Assembly: GCA_017643365.1 (NCBI GenBank)
Contig: JAEPNO010000001.1
Location: forward strand, 62,001 to 126,000
Length of the DNA: 64,000 bases
DNA from: Balneolaceae bacterium
GTDB lineage: Bacteria > Bacteroidota > Rhodothermia > Balneolales > Balneolaceae
Reading direction: 5' to 3'
In this document: piece after piece, positions 1-11,300 of the stretch
Layout of the letters: the number at the start of each line of letters is the position of its first letter
Position numbering within the stretch: position 1 is the stretch's first letter
Program-made: the position numbers and the translations under genes
The notes under the pieces: model-generated
Seen by the model: only the letters and a program-made list of their open reading frames with translations
Told to the model about the DNA's origin: nothing
Databases searched by the model: none

Positions 1-1127
1 AAAACATCTCCACTACGCCAAATAGTCAAATCTACATATTCGCCGGGACGCATTACAGCTACTTTTTCTTGTAACTCGTTCGATTCGTTTACGGTTTGCC
101 CGTTTACTGATAAGATGACATCCCCGGATTTTAACCCTGCATTATAGGCGGCACCATCTTGTGGAGTACCAATAATTTCTACGCCTTTTACTTCTTCAAG
201 GCCAATATCCTTTGCTCTTTCAAAATCGACTGCAGCTATTGTTACTCCAAGTAATCCACGCTGTACTTCACCAAATTCTATGATATCGGTGGCTACTTTT
301 AACGCTAAATTACTTGGTACAGCAAAACCATACCCTTGATATGATCCACTTTGAGATGCAATTGCCGTGTTAATGCCAATCAATTCTCCAGCGGTGTTTA
401 CTAGTGCACCACCACTGTTTCCTTTATTTATGGCAGCATCTGTTTGGATAAAACTTTCGATGCGCATTCTATCGTTGATGATTTGTACATCACGACCTAA
501 AGCACTTACGATTCCAGCGGTAACAGTGGATCTGAGCCGAAATGGATTTCCTATTGCCAATACCCATTCCCCAACATCAACGGTATCAGAATTACCAATA
601 ATTACTGCGGGCAGGTTTTCTGCATTTATTTTGATGACAGCTAAATCGGTACTTGGGTCCTGCCCTACTAAACGGGCTGGATATTCTCGTTTATCGTTTA
701 ATACCACTTTAAGTCCATTGCGAACGGCACCTTCAATTACATGATAATTGGTTAAAATGTATCCATCTTTAGTTATAAGCACGCCGGAACCAACCGTTCG
801 GGCTCTTTGTGGCATCAATCTATCCCAAAGTTCATCACTAAAATTGTGTATCTCATCTTCCGGCACATTTACCGGAATAATTGTTTCTATATAAACTACG
901 GTGGGAGTTACTTCTTCGGCTATTTTTTTGAATATGAATCGGGCATCGTAATCGGCAAGGTCTTCGTCTTCGATAAATGGAGTTTCGCTGCGAGTAACTT
1001 CGGTTACAGTAACTTCGCTTAGAGGTGCCAACTCAGGATTGATGCTGTAAAGTGCTACAATAGTTCCAATTGAAATCCCAACAAGAAGTAGTAGTAATGC
1101 TGTTAAATAGAGTTCTCTTTTTTTCAT
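1..1127 (-). CDS. htrA: HtrA/DegP-family serine protease with PDZ domain (partial, 3' end beyond window)
   Basis: Envelope protease and chaperone that degrades or refolds damaged exported proteins. About 375 residues are readable from the ATG whose complement is at 1125-1127; the C-terminus runs off the window. An N-terminal hydrophobic segment (residues 7-27) is a signal anchor. A trypsin-like domain follows with the full triad: His129 in TNYHVIEG, Asp161 in STDLAVIK and Ser238 in GNSGGAL. A PDZ domain begins near residue 290 (GLLGVTI) and contains GLKSGDVILSVNG. Between the anchor and the protease lies an acidic linker (about residues 35-65). The ATG shares one base with the recO stop codon (TGATG), so translation is probably coupled. 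It lies downstream of giant secreted proteins and could serve their quality control, which is inference. The family assignment is secure; whether a second PDZ domain exists cannot be seen. Confidence 0.93.
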   Translation of the reverse strand, partial: MKKRELYLTALLLLLVGISIGTIVALYSINPELAPLSEVTVTEVTRSETPFIEDEDLADYDARFIFKKIAEEVTPTVVYIETIIPVNVPEDEIHNFSDELWDRLMPQRARTVGSGVLITKDGYILTNYHVIEGAVRNGLKVVLNDKREYPARLVGQDPSTDLAVIKINAENLPAVIIGNSDTVDVGEWVLAIGNPFRLRSTVTAGIVSALGRDVQIINDRMRIESFIQTDAAINKGNSGGALVNTAGELIGINTAIASQSGSYQGYGFAVPSNLALKVATDIIEFGEVQRGLLGVTIAAVDFERAKDIGLEEVKGVEIIGTPQDGAAYNAGLKSGDVILSVNGQTVNESNELQEKVAVMRPGEYVDLTIWRSGDV

Positions 1128-1864
1128 CAAAAATCCTTTAGCATCTGATCAAAAATCGAATCTGATTTACGATCCTGATAACCGTCAATATGATACTTAT
1201 AATAAACATCTAAATGATGTATTAATTGCTTTAGTTCCGAGCCTGCTAATCCTAATTGTAAAATGCTCATACTTCTTGAGCTAATTGCAAGATGAAGAAA
1301 CCGACTTTGTTTCACGGTTAACTTATAAGAAAGTTCCGTTTGGTAATTTTGAGATACCTGCCCATGCGATATATCAAAAAACATGTTATTAAATGTATCG
1401 GCTTCATCAAAGCTGATATTAAATCCTAACAACTCAGCGCAACGCACTTGTATATACGGAAAAATTGAAGGATCAACAGAATCTACCTTTGCCAACCATG
1501 TAATAAAGGTAGATAAAAAATTGAACAGCGATGAGTTTTCTTCGTTCTCGTGGATTAGCTGGCTAGAAAACTCAAGAACACTATATAATATAGCCGCTTT
1601 GTGGAAATCGCTTCGAAATGCAAGCGATCCTGAATTTATGGAAGCTTCGGTAAGGCTTTGAACCGAGCGAGATGATTTATAATAATAAACAACGTCTAGA
1701 ATGTTCCCTATTTCGATAACGCCTGCAAGTTTACTTTTTGGACGTTTAACCCCTCTAGCAATTAATGCAATTTTGCCGTGTTTTTGCGACAGAACAGTCA
1801 GAATTTTACTGGAATCCTGATAATCTACACTTTTTAAAATAATGGCTTGAGTATGAGTGATCAT
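1127..1864 (-). CDS. recO: DNA repair protein RecO
   Basis: Recombination mediator that, with RecR, loads RecA on SSB-coated single-stranded DNA in the RecFOR pathway. The 245-aa length is normal. The N-terminal OB-fold is recognisable (residues about 1-80, with AIILKSVDYQDSSKILTVLS and KIALIARGVKRPKSKLAG), followed by the helical C-terminal domain with the AELLGF segment. The CxxC pairs of the zinc finger found in many RecO proteins are absent; the only cysteine in that part is in RCAELLG. The start is ATG at 1862-1864, 43 bp after the response regulator. The stop overlaps the htrA start by one base. A 6-bp inverted repeat (1865-1870 with 1883-1888) sits directly upstream of the start. Confidence 0.93.
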   Translation of the reverse strand: MITHTQAIILKSVDYQDSSKILTVLSQKHGKIALIARGVKRPKSKLAGVIEIGNILDVVYYYKSSRSVQSLTEASINSGSLAFRSDFHKAAILYSVLEFSSQLIHENEENSSLFNFLSTFITWLAKVDSVDPSIFPYIQVRCAELLGFNISFDEADTFNNMFFDISHGQVSQNYQTELSYKLTVKQSRFLHLAISSRSMSILQLGLAGSELKQLIHHLDVYYKYHIDGYQDRKSDSIFDQMLKDF

Positions 1865-1907
1865 ACTACAAATTAGCCTTGCTGTAGTTTAATTAAAACC
1901 CTGAATA

Positions 1908-2303
1908 TTAAACTACTTCTTTAAGAACAAGATCAATCGTTTCAACTAGGGCAATAGTTTCAAATGGTTTGCCCAGCATTTTTCGAGCCCCTAAATTTAT
2001 CGCTTTTTCAACATATTCTTTCGAAGTATTCGATGTCAAGTACACAAATGGTATATCTAATTCCCCAAAGTTTTCTTTTACATAGGTGTGAAATTCGAAC
2101 CCGTTCATACATGGCATAGAAATATCTGAAATGATCAAAGACGGCTGAATGTATTGGAGCATATCTACAGCTTTACGTCCATGTTCGAATAACATTACTA
2201 AAAACCCTCTCTTTTCAAGTACTCTACCCAATAGCAAACGATAGGCTTGATTGTCTTCAACAATAAACACCAATGGTTTGTCTTGTTTTATTGATTTTGT
2301 CAT
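1908..2303 (-). CDS. stand-alone response regulator receiver protein
   Basis: Single CheY-like receiver domain of 131 aa with no output domain. Visible active-site residues are the acidic pair Glu16-Asp17 (FIVEDN), the phospho-acceptor Asp60 (LIISDISMP), Thr90 and Lys112 (LGKP). Such proteins relay phosphate or act by protein-protein contact. The ATG lies only 5 nt after the stop codon of the 3142-aa surface protein, so it is probably the last gene of that operon or a bridge to recO. No cognate kinase is adjacent; the nearest histidine kinase in the window is at 36804-39140 and already carries its own receiver. Its partner and function are unknown. Confidence 0.9.
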   Translation of the reverse strand: MTKSIKQDKPLVFIVEDNQAYRLLLGRVLEKRGFLVMLFEHGRKAVDMLQYIQPSLIISDISMPCMNGFEFHTYVKENFGELDIPFVYLTSNTSKEYVEKAINLGARKMLGKPFETIALVETIDLVLKEVV

Positions 2304-2308
2304 TATAA

Positions 2309-5300
2309 TTAGTTGTCTATTAATACTTTATAACTTACTGATCCTGTCTCACCCGGATTTAATACTCCGGTGAATGTCCATCTAATTGCACCTCTAACCC
2401 CTACCGAAGGTGCATCAATTGTACAGTTTGTAAATCCCGATGGTAATGTTCCGCAAGAACTTGAGAAATAAGAAGTATATGCGGGCACTTCATCTACAAC
2501 TTCAACTTGAGAAATGGGTTCATCACCCAGATTCTCATAATCAATAGTATAGGTTAGCGTATCACCTGGAAGCGCCTGCGATTTATCTACAGCTTTTATA
2601 ATCACTAGCCCCCCATCGGTTGTACTTACTGTTACAATGTCTGTTCGGGTAAGTACTTGCTGAATATTCGTGGCACTATTTGCATAATCAAAAGTTGCAG
2701 TAATAGTGGTTGTACTTGTTGCACCATCATTTACGCCATTTGGCACATTTACCCTTAGTACAAGACAGATTACCTGCCCTGCCGTTACACTAATATTATC
2801 ACTACCAGATAAAATCGGTTCACCTTGATCCGGGTCTCCATTACAATTAAGATCTCTTGTTAGAACAACCGGGAAATTAATATTCGGGTTGTTCACAGAA
2901 CTTGTTGTAAAGGTTACAGTTCCGGCTGTTTGCGCAGTAAATTCATGTGTAAATATGGCTACGGCACCTGGCTGAGTTGATTTAGAACCATCGGTTATAA
3001 GTGTTGATATTTGCACATCTCCAAAATCAACTCCCGTGTACTCGGTTCCGGTAGTGTTTATAAAAACAGTTTGATCATCGCCGATGGTGTATGTACCACC
3101 TGTAGTTCCAACGCTACCACCGGTTGTAATAAATTCGGCTCCATCGGTTTCTTTAATTTTGATTGTTCCACCAGTACCTACTACTGACTTGGGAACATAA
3201 AGGTTGTAGGTACCATCAGCAGCTGAGGTTGTTTGCTCGATTAGAACATCATTTCCATCTAATGCTTGAACTAATTTTGTTGATAACCCGCCTTCGCCAC
3301 CATTTTTAATACCATCGTTAGCGGTACCACCTGTAATTCCATTATCATTAAAAACTGTACCCGAAATTTTTGAACCTTCGAAATCACCAAAATCTTGGAT
3401 GGCAGGTAAATTGTTAACCGTTACTGTTCTTAAATTTGGTGTAGTTGATATGAAATCGTCGGGGTCGTTTGCCGCAGGTGTACAAACATCCGGAGTAGGC
3501 ACACTTTGGCCGTTTGCTTCAATTAGATCGTAAGTTCCATTTAATACATTGGTAAACTCATAGAAACCACTTGCGTTGGTTAGCACACTCTTACAGTTAT
3601 TTTGCTGTGTATTATATAGTACTACGGTTACATTCTCTAAGCCTACCTCATTACCATCTTTGTTCATATTATGGTTAGCATCGTTATATACATAACCACT
3701 AACCGATACGCCCGTTGGAATAACTCGAGAATTGGCACTAAACTCCGAAGTATTGTTCACCGAACTGATTGCAATCGCTGTAACACGGTCGTTGAATGCA
3801 AGTGACACATTTCCAGGAACCGTAATGTCGGTATTAAATGTACCATCAGCACTAGTTGTAATAACTCCGATTAAATCTTTCCCTTCGCCATGTGGGCGAG
3901 TTAACGACCCTCCTACTTCAATTAGAGCATCGCTATCGCCATCATCATCTGCTTTATATACTTGAATAGTATAGGTTCCAGTTAACTTCGTAGAACTAGT
4001 TCCAACATACCCTTCAACATGCAGAACTCCATTTTCCAGTGTTGTTATGGTAAATACCGGATAATCTAGGCCACGATTAGGAGTTTGAGTTGCTGATACT
4101 AATACACCATCGTTCGGATTAACATTGTCTGCCTCTCCTGTACCGCTAGTTACTAAATCGATAGCAACTCCATCATTATCATAGAAACTATTTCGTCCAA
4201 TGCGAACACCACTTTGTGTAACGCCTGCAGGAGTTGCTAGCTTTATACCTGCCCCAAGTTTAGTTCCAGAAGCTGAGTAATTTGTTCCGTTTTGATAAAT
4301 CAGATTTCGCTCAATTACGGTGGCTGTAACTCCATTTAATACACTTACACCCGTTACCGCATTACTATATATGCTATTGTTGCGAATAGTATTATTCGAT
4401 GATGTTCCGGATTCGCTACCAATTTCGATACCATGGCCACCATTAATTGCAGAACTTGAATTATTCCCTACTTCATGAATTCTATTCTGTTGGATAGTCC
4501 ATGTTCCGATACCTTCTATACCATTGGTATTAGAACCGGCTTGAGCTGCCTTATAAATTTCGTTCTTAAATACATTTAGCACAGAAGATTGATTCGATGA
4601 AAATATCGCGCTTGAGTTAGTAAATGCGATATAATTTTCTTGGATCAATGGATTTATCGAAGAAGGTCCGTCGAATTTAATTCCATTATCTAATCGTAAG
4701 TTGTTGGTAGGGTCTGTACCATCTGCACGTGCACCAATGATATTTTTCTCAAGCAAACCATTGTTTCCAGCCTGTACCCGAATACCAGTAGCATTGTTAT
4801 AAAGTGCTATGTTACGAATGGTATAGGCTCCGGTTGAATTCACCAGTAATGCATTGTTTCCTGCATCTGCTAAATTCACTTCAAATTCTTTACGGGTGGT
4901 AGTCATACCGGCTAAGTTATCTACCCCAACCGATCCACCTTGACCAACTGTACCCGGGTTATCATCTCTACTGGTTTTAGGTGTTGTATTGAGGTAAGCC
5001 GTACCAGCAATTGTTGTTAAAGGATCAACTATAGCAGGTAATTCTGAAGTCAAAGTTGTTGTCCACCAATTGCCTCCACTACCCGAAGAATTCGTTGGTA
5101 CCGATGGAACAAATCGCATGGTATTTGCGCCAGTAATCTGGTTTGCATTGGTAATAAACTGCCTTAAAGACCCTTGTACACTTCGTGGTGAAGTACCGTC
5201 GTCATCGCCATCATCAGTATTAGTTACAACGTTAAAACTAAATCCAAAGTTGATGCTATTAACACTGCTACCACTAATTGTAACTTTAGCTAAATGTTCG

Positions 5301-8300
5301 GCATTAGGTAAATCTGTAGTAACCGGTGTTTCGGAAATATTATCAGATTGAGCTCCTCTTCGTCCGCCAAAACAATGCCCGGCTGCCGTTTTCACCGCTA
5401 CATTTCCTGTTCCGTCTTCACAGTATCCACCTATTGGGCCATAAGTTTGCTCGCCCCACGAACTACCGTCAGTAAGTTCACCGGTTTTAGAATCAACAAC
5501 CACCCAATAGTCTGCGTCATCGCCAATTCTAAAAGTGTACTCACCTAAATTATTGGTTGTAGTTGTTTCAATGAATGTGTCATCGGTTCCGTCCGCAATT
5601 CCATCGCCACCATCTTTAAATAAATGGACTTCGACATTTTCAAGAGCTTGCTGATCGCCGGCGGCATCGTTAAATGTTAAATCCTCGCTGAAACCATTTC
5701 CGGTTATATCCTGAAATACAATACCGGTTAATTTTACCCCAACTTTAATAACTACCGCCGAGGTATCGTTAGCAATTGTAGGATCAACCTGATTTAAACC
5801 TTGGACAAACGCTTTATTTATAAGCGAATCGGCTTGAATATTAGAGTTTACAGTGGCTTCGATTTGAAGAGTAGCCGTTGAACCATTGTTCAATGATCCA
5901 ATTGCCCAAACCTTATTTAATTGGTTATAAGTACCTTTGCTAGGAGTTGATTGAACCAAAGTTAACCCAGCTGGTAGTGCTTCATTAATGTCAACTTCAG
6001 TTGCATTTTCAGGTCCATTGTTGGTAACCGAAATGGTGAAATTGATGGTTTCTCCTTCCAGTGGATTGTCCTCATCCACAGTTTTTACAACCTGAATATC
6101 AGCATCACGAGTTGTAACTACAGGATTAGTAAAATCTTGGTTTCTACATTGTGTAAAATCGATATCTACTAATCGGTCATCTGAATATCCATTCGTTGTT
6201 CTGGAACCTATCCTGATTTCGTATACCGATGTATAATTATAAACGATATACGCCATATGATTAATATCAAATGATCCTGAACCATCGGTAGTAGTTGAAG
6301 ATTCAAAAGTTTGGAAAGGTCCTGATGTTGCCTCTATTAAATTGTTACCCGATTGAACGGTGTTAGACTGATTTTGGGCAAAACCCAAATAATCTTTGAT
6401 CGTTTGCCCACTGCCTGCATTCCAGCCATCAATATCTAAACCTGTCAATGCAAAATTACGCTTTACAGGAGTGTTTGTACCGGCTTGCACATATTTAATC
6501 TCAAAATCGATATAACCGTTAGCAGCTGTAGCGGTAAAGAATGGACTAAAATTAGCTTGGCTGTTAGCTAAAGCACCATTATCAATATCATCAAGAGTAG
6601 CATTACTAATGGCTTTTACTTTTACAAGAGCGTCTAAACCGGATGTGATATTACTGAAACGATATATCGAATTTACTTGTAGAGGCACCCCTTGTTCCAA
6701 CATAGGGTTTCTGAAATCGAATAGAGGTAATTCGTTACATGATGTACTTTGTGGATCATCTACATAGATATCAACTGATGCTGTATTATTGTTCAGATTA
6801 CCATCTGTACCGGAAAACCCAGTAATATTTGCTGTATTTGTAATGGTATTACCTTCCTGCCCGGCATTGATTCTCGCTTTTATAACAAGATTCACATTTT
6901 GGAAGCCAACTAACGCTCCAATATCCCACACTCCTGAACCTTGAGTGTAAGTACCTTGGCTTGCTGTTGCAGAAACAAGAGTAAGGCCAGTTGGTATTTG
7001 ATCGGTTAATTCAATATTACTTACAGCATTACCTTGATTGTTTGAAGCAGTAATGGTATACGTTAATGTATCTCCAACCTCTACATTGTTTTGATTAACA
7101 GACTTGGTAACACCAATTTCAACGATATCTGTTTCTTGGGGGTTATTAAAACTTTCGATGATACAAGGATCGAAATTGATGGAGAATAAACGCTGCGCAG
7201 AGGCTCCATTTACATTGGTTGGATCTTTTACCCCTGCTCTAATTCTGAATTGAGGCTCGTTTGTGTACGTTGTATATGCAATGTTTGAAGTTGCAGTTGG
7301 ATCAATACCATTAATTACCTGAGGAGTTGCAGATTCGAATGTAGTATATATCCCTGATGATCCAACTGCTAAGTTTGTTGATCCTTCTACTGTAAAGGAA
7401 GTTAGGCGTTGGAAACCAACAAACTCGCGAGTTTCTTGGTTATCTCCATCCACATCAACTGCAGAAGCTGTGTACGTTAAGTACTTAGGATTTGAAGAAG
7501 CTGAATCGATAAATCGCACTTCGAAATCGAAGTAACCTTCCGGCTGGTTTTTATCTACTGCTTCAATTTGTGGCTGAAAGTTCTGAGCTGTACCTGAACT
7601 AGATTGATCAAAATTGGTTAAAGTGGCATTGAATTTAGTTACGATTTCAATTTGAGCATTCACACCCGGTGCTACAGAGGTATATTGATAAATAGCCCCA
7701 ACCTGACCTGCTGAGCCACTTAAAAGTGAAAAGTTGGAGAAATCGAGAGAAGACACTTCTGAGCAACTTGCTGGAAAACCGGCAGGAATCACTTCAATTT
7801 GTGCACTCGCAGTATTATTTCCCGGCGTTGGATCGTTTTGATCTACAGAGTTAACATCTGCGGAATTAGTTATAAAATTACCTTGTGTACCTCCATCAAC
7901 TTGCACATTTAGCACTAATGTTGCTTGTGCCCCATTTGCTAGAGTACCGATCGTCCAAATTCCTGTTGAGCTGTTATAAGAACCTACACTTGGATTTGAA
8001 GAAACATAGAGTAATCCAGATGGAATTTGATCAATAATGTTAAGATTGGTGGCAGATTTTGGCCCATTGTTCGTTGCAATAATTGTAAATGTAATGCTCT
8101 GTCCTTCTATAGGAGTTGAGTCATCTACTATTTTAGAAACAGCAATATCGGCTGATTCAGGAACTACCGTAATACCTACCGAAGCTGAATTATTATTTAA
8201 CTCAGGATCGGTTTCATTCAATTTTGTAATGGAAGCAGAATTAATAATAGTGTTTCCAGTCTCACCCGAATTTACAGTGGCATTAATAGTTAAAGTAACT

Positions 8301-11300
8301 GTAGTTGTATCGCCTGCTGCAAGTGTTCCAATATTCCAAATTCCTGATGAAGAATTATAAGTACCCTGACTTGGTGTTGCAGAGCTAAAATTAACGCCCG
8401 AAGGTAACAAGTCGGTTACTTGCACTCCCGATGCTATATATTCTCCCGGATTAGTAAGAGTTACAGTATATGTAATGGCCTCGCCGACTACTGGATTAGA
8501 ATTACTCACTGCTTTTGTAATTTCGAGATCCGGCATAGGTGGCTCGATAATTTCCAATGTATAATCTTCAACTTCTCCATCATAAGCTGCACCAATGGGT
8601 GTTGAAACCTGTGATTTATCTGATGCAATTCTAAAACGAGCAGCCGTTGAACCTGTTACTAAGCCTGAAATTCCGGTCCATTTAAGGGTTGCGCTTCCCG
8701 AACTACAAACAGTGTTTGCAAATTCATTAGCATCAAACACTCCGTTTTGATTAAAATCGATCCAACCGGAAACAAAACCTCCATCTGTACAAACTAATGT
8801 TGTTTGATAGGAAGTTTGAGCTGTGTTGATATCAATCAATTGAGAAATTGCATCTTCATCATCTCCTCCGCCAATGCTACTACTTTCGGTGTCATCGCCG
8901 GTGTTATTAGCAGTTGGAATTCCATTTCCATCACCATCAACAACTGCACCCAGATATACGGTATTAGGGGCTAAATTATTTAATAAGTGAAATGCCGGCG
9001 GAGTTCCACTTCCATCGTATGATGTACCATAAGTTACATCTGCATCACCAAAATCAGCAACAACCCCTAGTCCAATGTGAATGTTATCAGCACCGGTTGC
9101 AACCTTACGAAGTTCAATGCGCTCAACATTATCGTCGGTAATTCGAAACCAAATTGGATTTGAGGACGACGCACATGATTGATTTCCAGAAATAGTAGGC
9201 TGAAATTCGATAGTGGTATTACCATTGGTATAATTTAACACCACATTATTGGTACAAACCCCGCCATCAAGACCTTGCCCGGTAAGCCAATCGTTGGTGG
9301 TTAATTTTGTGTTATTACCATCAAAAGCTTCCAGGGTGTAGGATGTGCCAGCGCCGGTAACAGGACGTAATCTGTTTAATGATAGTACGATTGCATCCGA
9401 TGGGATGGTTGATGGAATATTGATGTCTAAAGAAGTAGCATCGCCGGCTGTTCCACTTGGATTTGCTTGCGGACCGTTAAATTGATCCCCTGAAAATGCC
9501 CCTGATGACCACTGTTGAATTGCATTTGGTGCAAATGTAGTTGCTGAGCCTGAAGCCGCTGTAATCGTAGCAATATCCAAGCCCCCAACATTTGCAGTAA
9601 GCGATGTTCCATTAAATACCCCACTAAAACATGCCCAAGCAACATCTTTACTATTTACAATTGGGCATGGATTTGGCCCATAATTTCCTGAACCCGGCGT
9701 GTTATTTGATGCCGTAGAATTCGTAAAGGCACTTGCTGGATTTCCTGCCTCATCCTGAATTGGGTTGGTTCCAACAACATAATCAACGGTTAAGTTATCG
9801 CCTGCACTTGCTTCGGGAGTAATTTCAAGAATAACCCGCGAACCACTTACGTCAACATTATCTACGGTGATTGAACTTGAGTTCAGTTTTACATCAAAAT
9901 CACTTGGTGCCGGAATTGAGCCATTATCCAGTAACTCATCGTAATCAAGAGTAACCACTCCCGAACTCACGGTTATAAGTTCAAGTATTGGATTACTAGC
10001 GTCAGATGTTGCAGAAGATTCTTCGGAATAAGAACTCTGAGTTGAACTCGAATTCGTTGAGCTGAGTACATAGAAATATTCAGTTCCATCTACGGTATTT
10101 GCATCTGTATAGCTATAAGACGGACTGTTATTGTCGTTAACTGTTGTTATTTGAGAATAAGGACCACCAGGCGTTGTTGATCGATAAATAGTATAACCGG
10201 TAATCGGCGGAGTTCCGTTTACATCTAAAAAAGTGATTAGAATGTCGCCACCAATTATTGGTATCACAGTAATATCAATTGGCGGACTTGGTAATGAACC
10301 AGCTGACAGATTAGTTACCGCTTGATTCACAAAATCAGCAGCATTATTAAGTGATAAATCGCGTATAGGATTTTGACCTGCGTTGTATGAGAGTGTGATA
10401 TTATCTGAACCTGAAATTGGATTGGTTAGTATCACAAAAACAGAGTCGTTAGAAATAGATACACTGCTTTTACTTACCGGGCTGCCATTTACATTAACTG
10501 TAAAAGCGGATACTGATGGAATGGATCCCAATCCTAATGCTTCATCGTAATTCAGTATTACAGAATCAGCTGTTGCAACTATATTTTCGATAGATGGAGG
10601 TGTTTGATCCAGTGCAGTTTGGTTGCCTAAAGTATGGAAAGTGTTTGGTGCATTTTGGTTGTTGTACTCTGTGGCTATCCAATTTGCAGAACGTGCTACG
10701 TTCGAAATTTTAAATTCGTCAATATCACCATTAAAGTAATTACTAGGGCCTTTATTTCCATTAAATACAGTTGACTCAGACCCTACACCCACATATCCAT
10801 AACGTGTATTGCCTGTACCAAAACTTGAACCTGAAGTAGTAGAAGTATTTTGAACGCCATCAATATAAATTCGAACATTTCCATTATTATAAACGGCTGA
10901 AATGTAGCGCCAAGCATTGTTATTAACAGTAGAAGATGAGCCAAAGTCAATTTGTGCGGCACTTGTTAATAAGTCCCAACCGATTTGACCGGTTCCGCCA
11001 CCGTTTCCATTTATTTCAAGTCTCCAATATTCATTACGATCATATGAGGCAATAATTTGATTTCCACCATCACTGGTTTTAATCCAAGCCGAAACAGTTG
11101 TTTGTTGGATTCCTGTAGTGTTATAAAAATCATCGATTGCGATATAATCATCGAGACCATCAAAATTTCGAGCGTTTCCAATTTTACCTGTAGTAACTAA
11201 GGATCCAAAATTGGTTCCATTTTTTGTATTTGGAGAAGCATCATTTAATGAATTTCCCATATGATTCACTAATCGGAACTGATTTGACCAAGTATTTGGG

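Noticed and set aside
3732-5548. Several plus-strand open frames (77, 93, 66 aa and others) opposite the giant surface genes
   Set aside because: They lie antisense to long, clearly coding DUF11/SdrD-B frames and show low-complexity composition with no recognisable motif; they are shadows of the low-stop coding strand.
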